A stretch of DNA of 64,000 bases from Oligella sp050920755 (lineage in GTDB: Bacteria; Pseudomonadota; Gammaproteobacteria; Burkholderiales; Burkholderiaceae_B): the NCBI RefSeq assembly GCF_050920755.1, contig NZ_CP158480.1, forward strand, positions 2,170,001-2,234,000, in the 5' to 3' direction. Below the pieces are notes generated by a model, which was not told where the DNA came from, did no database searches, and saw only the letters and a program-made list of their open reading frames with translations. The position numbers were made by a program, and so were the translations under genes. This document shows positions 7,074 to 15,713 of this stretch, in pieces; positions within the stretch are counted from its first letter, which is position 1, and every line of letters starts with the position of its first letter.

Positions 7074-9692
7074 TTAATTTAATTTATCCTGTAGCCAAGG
7101 TGTCACCTCATCCAATGCGACCGGCAAGGCAGCAACATCGGTACCGCCACCCATCGCCATATCGGGACGACCACCGCCTTTACCGCCGATTTTAGAGCAA
7201 ACCAAGGACACCAACTCACCTGCCTTAACACGATTAGTGAGATCGGCCGTAACACCGGCCGCCACGGACACCTTGTCCGCAGAAGGCGTTGCCAACACGA
7301 TAACGGCCGATTTTAACTTATCCTTAAGCTGATCGATCATGCTGCGCAGATCCTTGGCCTCGACCCCTTCGAGCGATTTTATCAAGACCTTGGTGCCTGC
7401 AACCTCAAGGGCTTCGGAACTGAGATCGGCGCTGGCGGCTGAAGCGAGTTTGGCCTTTAATTGAGCCACCTCTTTTTCTAAGCTACGCACATGCTCTTGC
7501 GTCGCCTTAACACGATCAAGTAAATCAGCAGGATTTGCTTTAAGTACCGCCGCCGCTTGATGCAATTGATTATTCAAGGCCTCAACCCAAGCCAGGGCAT
7601 TAGTCCCGGTGATCGCCTCAACTCGCCGAATGCCGGCGGCAATACCACCCTCTGAGACGATTTTAAAAAGACCGATATCACCGGTACGGGACACGTGCGT
7701 ACCACCACACAGCTCTCGCGAGGTACCGATATCCAAGACACGCACTTCATCCTCGTACTTCTCACCGAATAAGGCCATCGCACCACCGGCAACCGCCTCA
7801 TCAAAACTCATTAAAGCCGCTTGCACCGGGGTATTAGCAAGAATTTCCCGGTTAACGATTTCCTCAACCGTAGCAATTTGCTCGTCGGTCATCGGCGCAT
7901 CATGCGAAAAGTCGAAGCGGGTCTTATCTGCGTCCACCAAAGAACCCTTTTGCTGGACATGCTCACCTAAAACCTCACGAAGTGCCTTGTGCATGATATG
8001 CGTCACCGAGTGGTTACGAATGGTTTTTTGACGCTGCTCAAGATTAATACGAGCCGTCAACTGATCGCCCACCTTAAGCGTACCCAAACTGACCACGCCG
8101 TAATGACCGAAGACGTGCGGCAGAATCTTTTGCGTATCCTCCACGCTAAAGCTGCTGCCGTAACCGCTTAATACACCGGAGTCACCGACCTGACCGCCGG
8201 ACTCAGCATAAAACGGCGTCTGATCTAACACCACAACCGCCTCTTGACCCTCTGCCACCTGCTCAACCTGCGTACCCTCAACATAGAGTGCCAACACGGT
8301 TGATGCCGTTTCGGACTTGTCATAGCCCTCGAAAAGCGTCTCCTCGCCCTCATAGCTAAGCTGCTGCTTAACCTTAAACTTACCGCTGGCGCGAGCCATC
8401 TCACGCTGCTTGGTCATGGCCGCATCAAAACCGACTTCATCCACCTCAATCCCATGTTCACGGCATACATCTGCCGTCAAGTCATAGGGGAAGCCATAAG
8501 TATCATAAAGCGTAAAGGCCACCTGACCGTCGAGACGGTCACCCTGCTTCAAGTCGGCAATGGCGTGCGCCAAAATATCCATGCCGTTAGACAGGGTTTG
8601 CAGGAAACGCTGCTCCTCTTGGAAGAGGATTTTAGCAATGCGATCGCCTTGCTCAATTAATGCCGGATAGGCCTCACCCATCTCGGCAGCCAGATCAGCC
8701 ACTAATTTATGGAAAAACGGCGTGGTCTGACCCAAGCGATAACCGTGACGCAAAGCACGACGAATAATACGCCGCAACACATAGCCACGGCCCTCGTTAC
8801 CCGGTACGATGCCGTCAATAATCATAAAGCTGCAAGCACGAATATGATCGGCGATCACCTTAAGTGAGCTATTTTCCAAATCATCCGTCGCCGTCTCACG
8901 AGCAGCGGCTTTAATTAAATTTTGGAAAAGATCAATTTCATAGTTGGAGTGCACATGCTGTAGTACCGCGGAAATACGCTCCAAGCCCATGCCCGTATCC
9001 ACACAAGGATTAGGCAGCGGATGCAGCACACCGTCCTCATCACGGTTAAACTGCATAAACACCAAGTTCCAGATCTCAATATAGCGATCGCCGTCTTCCT
9101 CAGGCGAACCCGGAGGGCCTCCCCACACGTCCGGGCCGTGATCATAGAAGATCTCGGAACAAGGACCACAGGGACCGGTATCAGCCATCTGCCAGAAGTT
9201 ATCCGAAGCGTAGCGGGCGCCCTTATTATCACCGATACGGATAATGCGCTCCTCAGGTACACCGACCTGCTTGGCCCAGATATCGTAGGCCTCATCATCT
9301 TCAGCGTAAACGGTAACCCAAAGCTTTTCAGCGGGTAGCTGATAGACCTCAGTCAATAACTCCCAAGCATAGGCAATGGCCTTTTCCTTGAAATAATCAC
9401 CGAAACTGAAATTACCCAGCATCTCAAAAAAAGTATGGTGGCGCGCTGTGTAACCGACATTTTCCAGATCGTTATGCTTACCGCCGGCACGCAAACAACG
9501 CTGCGAAGAAGTCGCACGCACATAAGGTCGCTTGTCGTGCCCTGTAAACACATCTTTAAACTGCACCATACCGGAGTTTGTAAATAACAACGTCGGGTCA
9601 TTAGACGGCACTAAAGAGGAAGAAGGCACGATCGTATGCTCTTTGGACTCAAAGAACTTGAGAAACTTGCTACGTATTTCAGAGGCTTTCAT
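7074..9692 (-). CDS. alaS: Alanyl-tRNA synthetase
   Basis: Class II aminoacyl-tRNA synthetase that charges tRNA-Ala; 872 residues, full length. Motif 1 and 2 regions start at MKASEIRSKFLKFFESKEH and RCLRAGGKHNDLENVG. The aminoacylation domain includes TGPCGPCSEIFYD and GMGLERISAVLQ. The editing domain has HSVTHIMHKALRE (first zinc/editing histidines) and CGGTHVSRTGDIG. The C-terminal DHHA1-type domain carries the glycine-rich GGKGGGRPDMAMGGG stretch. The gene stands alone with a terminator behind it. Confidence 0.98.
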   Translation of the reverse strand: MKASEIRSKFLKFFESKEHTIVPSSSLVPSNDPTLLFTNSGMVQFKDVFTGHDKRPYVRATSSQRCLRAGGKHNDLENVGYTARHHTFFEMLGNFSFGDYFKEKAIAYAWELLTEVYQLPAEKLWVTVYAEDDEAYDIWAKQVGVPEERIIRIGDNKGARYASDNFWQMADTGPCGPCSEIFYDHGPDVWGGPPGSPEEDGDRYIEIWNLVFMQFNRDEDGVLHPLPNPCVDTGMGLERISAVLQHVHSNYEIDLFQNLIKAAARETATDDLENSSLKVIADHIRACSFMIIDGIVPGNEGRGYVLRRIIRRALRHGYRLGQTTPFFHKLVADLAAEMGEAYPALIEQGDRIAKILFQEEQRFLQTLSNGMDILAHAIADLKQGDRLDGQVAFTLYDTYGFPYDLTADVCREHGIEVDEVGFDAAMTKQREMARASGKFKVKQQLSYEGEETLFEGYDKSETASTVLALYVEGTQVEQVAEGQEAVVVLDQTPFYAESGGQVGDSGVLSGYGSSFSVEDTQKILPHVFGHYGVVSLGTLKVGDQLTARINLEQRQKTIRNHSVTHIMHKALREVLGEHVQQKGSLVDADKTRFDFSHDAPMTDEQIATVEEIVNREILANTPVQAALMSFDEAVAGGAMALFGEKYEDEVRVLDIGTSRELCGGTHVSRTGDIGLFKIVSEGGIAAGIRRVEAITGTNALAWVEALNNQLHQAAAVLKANPADLLDRVKATQEHVRSLEKEVAQLKAKLASAASADLSSEALEVAGTKVLIKSLEGVEAKDLRSMIDQLKDKLKSAVIVLATPSADKVSVAAGVTADLTNRVKAGELVSLVCSKIGGKGGGRPDMAMGGGTDVAALPVALDEVTPWLQDKLN

Positions 9693-9803
9693 TGACTATC
9701 GCTATAGAGTAGAAAATATTAAGATTAACCCTTAATTATAACGATTTCTATAGAAAACGGTGTAATTTCAATCAATTGGCACCTGAACAACAACTAAGCA
9801 ACC

Positions 9804-10187
9804 CTAGCGATCCAACTTAAAGGTGGCATAAGCCTGCTCACCGGCTAAATTAAACTGTAAGGTAGGCCAATGGTCTTTAATCACTAAATAGGGTAATTGA
9901 CGATGATAGCTAAGCACCTGTCGCCTACCATACTGATCAATACCGATAATCACCGGCAACTCACGCGCTGCCGGCCACAGCACCCATAGCTCATCTGAGG
10001 CACTGAACACCTGCTGCGGCGAGGCATAGCTCGAACCGCTGATATGCCAATCAAAGGAGTAATCATGCACTTGCCGGGTCGAGTACTCCCAGCCGTGATA
10101 CTGCCGCTTACGCTGCACCCAGTCAGGCTGCGTACTGCAAGCACTTAACAACAAAACAGGAATAATTAAGAAGAGAGACTTGAACAT
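9804..10187 (-). CDS. Small predicted lipoprotein, function unknown
   Basis: Predicted 127-residue secreted protein with a lipobox: MFKSLFLIIPVLLLSACS, acylated at the cysteine, then a polar domain rich in W, Y and H (VQRKRQYHGWEYSTRQ). The ATG at 10187 has an AAGGTGG ribosome binding site six bases upstream, which favours it over the in-frame GTG at 10196. No known domain is recognised. Neighbours (alaS and a DUF2818-type membrane protein) give no functional clue. Confidence 0.68.
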   Translation of the reverse strand: MFKSLFLIIPVLLLSACSTQPDWVQRKRQYHGWEYSTRQVHDYSFDWHISGSSYASPQQVFSASDELWVLWPAARELPVIIGIDQYGRRQVLSYHRQLPYLVIKDHWPTLQFNLAGEQAYATFKLDR

Positions 10188-10281
10188 AAGTACCACCTTA
10201 AGATTTAGATGGTACTTATTGTGAAATGAGAATTAAATGATGACCATACCCGCGACTACTTACATGTGTCGAAAAGCCGCA

Positions 10282-10812
10282 TTACATCTCATCCGCCACT
10301 TGAGTCTGGGCGATCAGACGACGATTAAAACGGTTTCGGAATAAGTGACGATATACAAAGCCCGGATAGGCTAAAACAATATACAGGCACAGCGCAATTG
10401 CATAAAACTGCCATTGTTGACTATGCGCATTGGCATAATAGCTCTCAATCACAAAGCCGATAGCGCCGACAAAGAAATAAAAGGCCAGCAATTCAAAAAT
10501 ACGCACCGCAAAGCTTTTAACCGGTACTTGTCGACTCACGGTAAAGAGCGGCAAAGCAAACAAAATCAAACTAGCGAGAAACGCCGCTAACTGATAGCTT
10601 TGATTGCTATTGTTAGCCATGACATAAGCGGCAAAAATAATTAAAAACCACTGTAAAAAGGCACGGCCTGCAATTAGCCAAGCCGAGATCGACTTAGATT
10701 CACCCTCTTGGCGCCAAGGCACAAAAACAAATGACTTTTCAGTAAAAAACGGCAATAAAGCCGTAAATGCTGCAATCGCAATAATCAACCAAAATGACGA
10801 TTCTGGAAACAT
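10282..10812 (-). CDS. DUF2818-type inner-membrane protein
   Basis: Hydrophobic protein of about 176 residues with five or so membrane segments. The C-terminal half (RIFELLAFYFFVGAIGFVIE, WQFYAIALCLYIVLAYPGFVYRHL) resembles the DUF2818 family of betaproteobacteria, which is normally about 100 residues and often sits directly behind nuoN. Here it is longer at the N-terminus and lies about 9 kb from the nuo cluster. The start at 10812 is tentative; an ATG at 10845 adds 11 residues, and neither has a strong ribosome binding site. Function unknown. Confidence 0.6.
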   Translation of the reverse strand: MFPESSFWLIIAIAAFTALLPFFTEKSFVFVPWRQEGESKSISAWLIAGRAFLQWFLIIFAAYVMANNSNQSYQLAAFLASLILFALPLFTVSRQVPVKSFAVRIFELLAFYFFVGAIGFVIESYYANAHSQQWQFYAIALCLYIVLAYPGFVYRHLFRNRFNRRLIAQTQVADEM

Positions 10813-11058
10813 AAACAATCCGGAACAAATTAAAAAACAGCCCAAAGCGGGGCCGACATAGATTTATGTATTTTACTTGATGCGTAAATTATATACATAA
10901 GCTAAGCTGGAGTCTTAGACTTAGAGTAAAAGCAAAGCAATAAGTTCAGTCACTCCGAAGTACACCTGTGAAGACCTATGGTTTTTATGACTAAAGCACG
11001 ATTTTCAGACTATAGTGAGAGATGATCCTTAAGTTATGTTATTTGATTGGAGAGCATC

Positions 11059-12171
11059 ATGATTAAGTCACGCGCTGCCGTTGCTTTTACACCGGGTCAA
11101 CCCTTGGAAATCGTTGAAATCGATGTCGCCCGACCTAAAAATGGCGAGGTTTTAATTCGTTGCACCCATACCGGTGTTTGTCATACCGATGCTTTTACGC
11201 TGTCCGGCGATGATCCGGAGGGTGTGTTTCCGGCGGTACTGGGTCATGAGGGAGCCGGTGTCGTGGTTGAGGTCGGCGAGGGCGTCACCAGCGTTAAGCC
11301 GGGCGATCATGTGATTCCGCTCTATACCGCCGAGTGTGGTAAGTGTGAGTTCTGTACCTCCGGCAAAACCAATCTTTGCGTTGCCGTACGTGAAACTCAG
11401 GGTAATGGCGTGATGCCTGACGGCACCACCCGCTTTTCTTATCAGGGCAAGCCGATTTACCACTATATGGGTTGCTCAACTTTTAGTGAATACACCGTGG
11501 TAGCGGAAGTTTCCCTTGCCAAAATCAATCCCGAGGCCAATCACGAGCATGTCTGTTTACTGGGCTGCGGCATCACCACCGGCATCGGTGCAGTGCATAA
11601 TACGGCCAAGGTACAGGAAGGTGATTCCGTAGTAGTCTTCGGTCTCGGCGCCATCGGTCTGGCCGTGGTTCAAGGCGCCCGCCAAGCCAAAGCCGGTCGA
11701 ATTATTGCAGTGGATTTAAACTCAGACAAATTTGAACTGGCGAAGCAATTCGGTGCCACCGATTGCCTTAACCCCAAGGACTACGATAAGCCTATCAAAG
11801 AAGTGCTGTTGGAAATGAGCAAATGGGGTTTTGACCATACCTTTGAGTGTATCGGTAATGTCAATGTCATGCGTGATGCACTGGAGACGGCTCATCGCGG
11901 CTGGGGCCAATCGGTGATTATCGGTGTTGCCGGTGCCGGTCAGGAAATCTCCACCCGCCCTTTCCAACTGGTTACCGGACGCACCTGGAAAGGCACAGCC
12001 TTCGGTGGGGTTAAGGGTCGCAGCCAGTTACCCGGTATGGTTGAGGATGCGATGAAGGGTGATATTGAGCTGGCACCTTTTGTTACGCACACCATGCCGC
12101 TCGATGAAATTAATCATGCCTTTGATTTAATGCACGAAGGCAAATCCATCCGTTCAGTGATTGTTTATTAG
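11059..12171 (+). CDS. frmA: S-(hydroxymethyl)glutathione dehydrogenase / class III alcohol dehydrogenase
   Basis: Oxidises S-hydroxymethylglutathione (formaldehyde plus glutathione) to S-formylglutathione with NAD. The 370 residues show the zinc-dependent MDR pattern: catalytic zinc ligands in THTGVCHTDAFTLSG and LGHEGAGVV, the structural zinc loop CGKCEFCTSGKTNLC, the Rossmann motif VFGLGAIGLAVVQGA, and the class III stretch RPFQLVTGRTWKGTAFGG. The ATG at 11059 has a GGAGAG site 4 bp upstream; an in-frame upstream extension is not supported. It is followed 13 bp later by fghA, the next enzyme of the pathway. No frmR-type repressor gene is adjacent. Confidence 0.96.
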   Translation: MIKSRAAVAFTPGQPLEIVEIDVARPKNGEVLIRCTHTGVCHTDAFTLSGDDPEGVFPAVLGHEGAGVVVEVGEGVTSVKPGDHVIPLYTAECGKCEFCTSGKTNLCVAVRETQGNGVMPDGTTRFSYQGKPIYHYMGCSTFSEYTVVAEVSLAKINPEANHEHVCLLGCGITTGIGAVHNTAKVQEGDSVVVFGLGAIGLAVVQGARQAKAGRIIAVDLNSDKFELAKQFGATDCLNPKDYDKPIKEVLLEMSKWGFDHTFECIGNVNVMRDALETAHRGWGQSVIIGVAGAGQEISTRPFQLVTGRTWKGTAFGGVKGRSQLPGMVEDAMKGDIELAPFVTHTMPLDEINHAFDLMHEGKSIRSVIVY

Positions 12172-12184
12172 ACCGGAGGTATTC

Positions 12185-13012
12185 ATGAAGCAAGTAGAAC
12201 AGCACTTGATTTTCGGCGGCTCTCAAGAGGTTTGGGAGCATCAATCCAAAGTCTTGTCCTACCCGATGAGATTTGCCGTTTATATCCCGCCTCAAGCCAA
12301 GGACAAAAAGCTCCCGGTGCTTTACTGGCTTTCCGGCCTCACATGTGATGAGCAAAACTTTATCACTAAATCCGGTTTCCAACGCTATGCTGCCGAGCAG
12401 GGTCTGATCGTGGTCTGCCCGGACACCAGTCCGCGCGGCGAGGATATTGCCGATGATGAGGCCTATGATTTAGGTCAGGGCGCAGGTTTCTACCTGAATG
12501 CCAATGCCGAGCCTTGGGCAAAGCATTATCGTATGTACGATTATATTGTGGAGGAGCTGCCGGCACTGATTCGTGAGCATTTCCCGGTCAGCGATAAGCA
12601 ATCTATTTGCGGCCATTCCATGGGTGGTCACGGCGCCTTAGTCTTGGCACTTAAAAACCCCGAGCTTTATACCAGTGTTTCGGCCTTTTCACCGATTGTT
12701 TCACCGAGCCAAGTACCTTGGGGTCATAAGGCTTTAACTGCCTATTTAGGTGATGATAAAGCAGCTTGGGCGCAATACGATGCGGTCAAACTGATAGAAA
12801 GCGGTGCTCGTGTGCCGGCTTTATTAGTCGATCAGGGCTTAGCGGACACTTTCTACGAGGAGCAGTTACGCACGCCCCTACTGGAAAAGGCTTGCGCCGA
12901 TACCGGCATTGCCGCTGATATTCGCTACCACGAGGGCTATGACCATAGCTACTACTTTATTGCCAGCTTTATTGCTGAGCATATTGCCTATCATGCGGCC
13001 AAACTGCAGTAA
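12185..13012 (+). CDS. fghA: S-formylglutathione hydrolase
   Basis: Hydrolyses S-formylglutathione to formate and glutathione, the second step of formaldehyde detoxification. Esterase-D-type alpha/beta hydrolase of 275 residues. The nucleophile elbow is SICGHSMGGHGALV, the catalytic aspartate lies around LLVDQGLADTF, and the histidine is in EGYDHSYYFI. The ATG at 12185 follows a strong GGAGGT box and lies 13 bp behind frmA, so the two form an operon. A terminator follows at 13036-13077. Confidence 0.96.
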   Translation: MKQVEQHLIFGGSQEVWEHQSKVLSYPMRFAVYIPPQAKDKKLPVLYWLSGLTCDEQNFITKSGFQRYAAEQGLIVVCPDTSPRGEDIADDEAYDLGQGAGFYLNANAEPWAKHYRMYDYIVEELPALIREHFPVSDKQSICGHSMGGHGALVLALKNPELYTSVSAFSPIVSPSQVPWGHKALTAYLGDDKAAWAQYDAVKLIESGARVPALLVDQGLADTFYEEQLRTPLLEKACADTGIAADIRYHEGYDHSYYFIASFIAEHIAYHAAKLQ

Positions 13013-13035
13013 GGACATGCCTCGACCGGCGTAAA

Positions 13036-13077
13036 TTCGGGGCCTCGGTTTACATAAGCTTAGGCCCGATTTTTTTA
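13036..13077 (+). terminator. Terminator of the frmA-fghA operon
   Basis: Stem TCGGGGCCT / AGGCCCGA (one bulged G) followed by a run of seven T, starting 24 bp behind the fghA stop. Confidence 0.85.
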
Positions 13078-13140
13078 TAACCTTCACAGCAAACATCACG
13101 ATCAACTAATCCATCTCCATGTATAATTATGCTCTGTCGC

Positions 13141-13316
13141 AGGAGAGAGGTTTTCCACACCCGCCGAAGGCGCAAACTCCCATAAACGCTCAGGCTCATG
13201 TACTGCACATCTCATTACCCGCCAACTGGAGAGAGGTTAGACGGCTAACCCACCGAAGGAGCAAGTAGCCTCAGCTATCAAAACTCTCAGGTACAAGAAC
13301 AGAGGGAGTGGCATAA
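13141..13316 (+). ncRNA. Tandem glycine riboswitch (two aptamers)
   Basis: Two copies of the glycine aptamer lie in tandem. Aptamer 1 (about 13141-13218) has GGAGAGAGG, a GCCGAAGGCGCAA segment and CGCTCAGGCTCATGTAC. Aptamer 2 (about 13227-13316) has GGAGAGAGG, CACCGAAGGAGCAAG and ACTCTCAGGTACAAGAACAG. These are the conserved cores of the glycine class. A TATAAT -10 box at 13122-13127 lies just upstream, so transcription starts at or near the RNA. It ends 20 bp before the ATG of a UPF0126-type membrane protein and probably controls it at the level of translation or elongation. No terminator-like U-run separates it from the gene, so an ON-switch working at the ribosome binding site is plausible. 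Confidence 0.93.
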
Positions 13317-13336
13317 CAATCAAGAGGTATTTTCCG

Positions 13337-13960
13337 ATGATGTTAAGCTATATTTTTGTGATTGCGATTACGGCTGAGGCGATGTCGGGTGCACTGGCTG
13401 CCGGCCGCCGCAATATGGACTTATTTGGCGTCGCTCTGATTGCCTTTTTAACCGCTCTTGGCGGTGGTACGGTGCGTGATATGTTGCTTGGCAACTACCC
13501 CGTCACTTGGACCCAGCACCCACTTTATATTTACCTCACCATTGGTGCAGGGCTGTTTACCATTGTGATTGCCAAATACATGCGTAAACTGCATCAAATC
13601 TTCTTATTCGTCGATGCCATGGGCTTGGTAGCCTTTACCATTATCGGTTGTAATGTGGCGTTAAAGCTGGACTATGCGCTGCCTGTGGTGATTATGGCGG
13701 GTATTACGACGGGGATTTTCGGGGGGATATTAAGGGATATTATGTGTAATCGCACGCCTTTAGTGCTGCGTCATGAGCTTTATGCGAGCGTATCCTTTAT
13801 CGTGGCCAATGTCTATCTGCTACTAATTTACTTTAAATTTAATGAAAATATCACCTTAATCGTGCCTTTTTTACTGGGTCTCAGCATGCGCTTAGCCGCA
13901 TTGAAATGGAAATGGTCGCTTCCCGTTTTTTCCTATTCACCCGATCGCTGGGATAATTAG
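13337..13960 (+). CDS. UPF0126/TRIC-family membrane protein, likely glycine-linked transporter
   Basis: Inner-membrane protein of 207 residues with about seven hydrophobic segments in two homologous repeats, as in the YadS/YicG (PF03458) family. The repeated signature is visible: LTALGGGTVRDMLLGNYPV in the first half and GITTGIFGGILRDIMCNRTP in the second. AAGAGG at 13322-13327 is the ribosome binding site for the ATG at 13337; a second ATG follows directly. Some members of this family are related to prokaryotic TRIC cation channels, but the glycine riboswitch immediately upstream argues for glycine transport or export. That function is inferred from the RNA, not from the protein. Confidence 0.9.
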   Translation: MMLSYIFVIAITAEAMSGALAAGRRNMDLFGVALIAFLTALGGGTVRDMLLGNYPVTWTQHPLYIYLTIGAGLFTIVIAKYMRKLHQIFLFVDAMGLVAFTIIGCNVALKLDYALPVVIMAGITTGIFGGILRDIMCNRTPLVLRHELYASVSFIVANVYLLLIYFKFNENITLIVPFLLGLSMRLAALKWKWSLPVFSYSPDRWDN

Positions 13961-13984
13961 ACTCGTATAATCTTCACTACAGAG

Positions 13985-14013
13985 AGCCGTTCAAATCACG
14001 ATCGGCTTTTTTT
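13985..14013 (+). terminator. Probable terminator of the glycine-riboswitch gene
   Basis: Short stem AGCCG/CGGCT with a 13-nt loop followed by seven T, 25 bp behind the stop codon. The stem is weak but well placed. Confidence 0.55.
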
Positions 14014-14118
14014 GCTCTTTACTGCCCCTAAACCTCATCATCTTTTGAAAGAATTTCCAAATAAAACTGACGGAGAATTGACTGTTAATACCTCATCCAC
14101 CCTCCTTTCTCCTAAACC

Positions 14119-15333
14119 GAGACTTTTGCATAAAAGCAGTTAAATACCGGATTTCTGTTCTACTTGGAAATTTTTTGATTTTTTTAGGAAATTTTCGACA
14201 AATTTCACCCAGCTTTTATCGATAAATGCCTGTTTTTTAGGCATTTATCTGCCTAATTCTGCCTTTTAGGCAAAATTAGGCGCAACTATCCTAAGCTTAT
14301 TGGCAGCTTTTAAACAATTGATGCAAATCGCTTTCAAAAGCGACTGCGCATGCACCTTGACGAGACCAAAACAGCTTGCCCGCTTATGTTTGAATTTACG
14401 GTGCAGCGTGCCGAAACTTTGCTCAATCACATAGCGAGTCTTAGATAAACGCTTGTTGCGTTCTATCTGCTCACGTGTCAACACTGAACCGCGATGCGCC
14501 TTTTGCATAATGCCATCTTCTAAGCCGAGCGCTTGTAATCGCTTTCGGTTCTTTGCGCTGCTATAGCCCTTATCCGCTTCTACTCTCGTGCCCTGTTTCA
14601 AATCATTAACGAGCGGTTCAAGTTGATTAACCTCATGCACATTAGCGGGCGTGGTATTAAGCTTTTCAATATAGCCCTCACCATCCGAACGAGCATGTAG
14701 CTTAAAGCCTAAATGGAAGTCAGCCCCCTTTTTTGTCCAACGTGCATCCTTATCAGTGCTTGGTGCAGACTCATGATACTCACCGTCCTCAAGCTGCTCA
14801 ATTGCCTTCATTTTCTTACGACCTGCCGTTTGAATAATCGTCGCATCAACCACTGCCGTTTGCGCCTTGGCTACTTTTAGACCCTTCTCGCTTAACTGCT
14901 GATTGATAAGCACTAACAGCTTATCCAATAAACCCTCCTCAGCCAACCAATTACGGTAACGGCATAGGGTACTGTGATCGGGAACGTCCATATCATCAAA
15001 ACCGCAAAAAATCGTAAAATCAATGCGAGTCACCAAACTATGCTCAAGCTCCGGATCGGAGAGGCTATGCCATTGACCCAATAGGACTGCCTTAAACATG
15101 GCGAGCACGGGATAACTCGGACGACCTTGTTGAGTCGTCAATCGACGCTGCTTTTGTGAATTGAGGTAGCGTTCAATCGGTCGCCAATCAATCACTTGAT
15201 CTAACTTAAGTAACGGTAAACGGTCGAGGTGTTTGGCAATACGGGCTTTGGCGGTTTGTTGAAAGAAACTACTCATGGGACTGAAGTAAGAAAGCAAGGA
15301 AATAAGCCATATTTGGGTTATTGCAAAGGTCTC
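14119..15333 (-). mobile_element. IS5-family (IS1106-like) insertion sequence, 1215 bp
   Basis: The ends are imperfect inverted repeats: left GAGACTTTTGCATAA (from 14119) and right, read inward, GAGACCTTTGCAATAA (from 15333). One transposase gene fills the element. No target duplication is visible (AACC left, AGTT right). Together with the missing 5' part of yjdM on the right, this points to a deletion next to the element after insertion. Confidence 0.85.
14266..15276 (-). CDS. IS5-family transposase
   Basis: DDE transposase of 336 residues, apparently intact. It has the N-terminal DUF772-type domain (GRPSYPVLAMFKAVLLGQW, DHSTLCRYRNWL), the first aspartate in AVVDATIIQTAG, the second in RVEADKGYSS, and the C-terminal YVIEQSFGTLHRKFKH (Y-R/K-E-type motif). 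The ATG at 15276 is chosen because MSSFFQQTAKARI is the usual start of this group; the open frame extends 50 codons upstream through the IS end into yjdM. It reads away from the yjdM remnant. Confidence 0.92.
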   Translation of the reverse strand: MSSFFQQTAKARIAKHLDRLPLLKLDQVIDWRPIERYLNSQKQRRLTTQQGRPSYPVLAMFKAVLLGQWHSLSDPELEHSLVTRIDFTIFCGFDDMDVPDHSTLCRYRNWLAEEGLLDKLLVLINQQLSEKGLKVAKAQTAVVDATIIQTAGRKKMKAIEQLEDGEYHESAPSTDKDARWTKKGADFHLGFKLHARSDGEGYIEKLNTTPANVHEVNQLEPLVNDLKQGTRVEADKGYSSAKNRKRLQALGLEDGIMQKAHRGSVLTREQIERNKRLSKTRYVIEQSFGTLHRKFKHKRASCFGLVKVHAQSLLKAICINCLKAANKLRIVAPNFA

Positions 15334-15608
15334 AGTTGGTGTGTCCTGAATGCGCTCACGAGTGGTTAGAAACCGAAGAGGTGGTTGAAGATGAGGGGCT
15401 GCAGGTGTTTGATGCGCACGGCACACGACTGGTCGATGGTGATGATGTGGTGCTGCTGAAGGATTTACGTGTAAAAGGCAGTTCTACAGCAATTAAACAA
15501 GGCACTCGCGTTAAATCCATTCGCTTACAGACCGGCGATCACAATTTCTCCGGTCGGGTGGACGGTCAAGCCATGAACCTGAAATCCGAATTCTTTAAAA
15601 AGGCTTAA
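15334..15608 (+). pseudogene. yjdM: yjdM (PhnA-like), 5'-truncated by an IS5-family element
   Basis: The remaining 91 or so residues match the YjdM/PhnA family: VCPECAHEW (second half of the N-terminal zinc ribbon), FDAHGTRLVDGDDVVLLKDL, KVKGSS-like RVKGSSTAIKQGTRVKSIRL and NLKSEFFKKA at the end. Family members start about 20 residues earlier with the first CxxC pair; that part is absent and is not found on the far side of the IS. The IS end supplies an in-frame TTG at 15321, so a shortened product is possible, but the zinc site would have only one cysteine pair. Confidence 0.85.
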
Positions 15609-15660
15609 TCGGCACTTACTGCTTCTTATTCTAATTAAGTCCCCTGCTACCCTTACAAAT

Positions 15661-15695
15661 AAGGCTGCAAATGTTCAAGCGACAGTTGCAGCCTT
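15661..15695 (-). terminator. Hairpin behind the siderophore-binding protein gene
   Basis: Perfect 10-bp stem AAGGCTGCAA/TTGCAGCCTT with a 15-nt loop, 19 bp beyond the stop at 15714. It may serve both the receptor operon and the convergent yjdM remnant. Confidence 0.7.
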
Positions 15696-15713
15696 AGTGC
15701 CATCAATGTAGGA

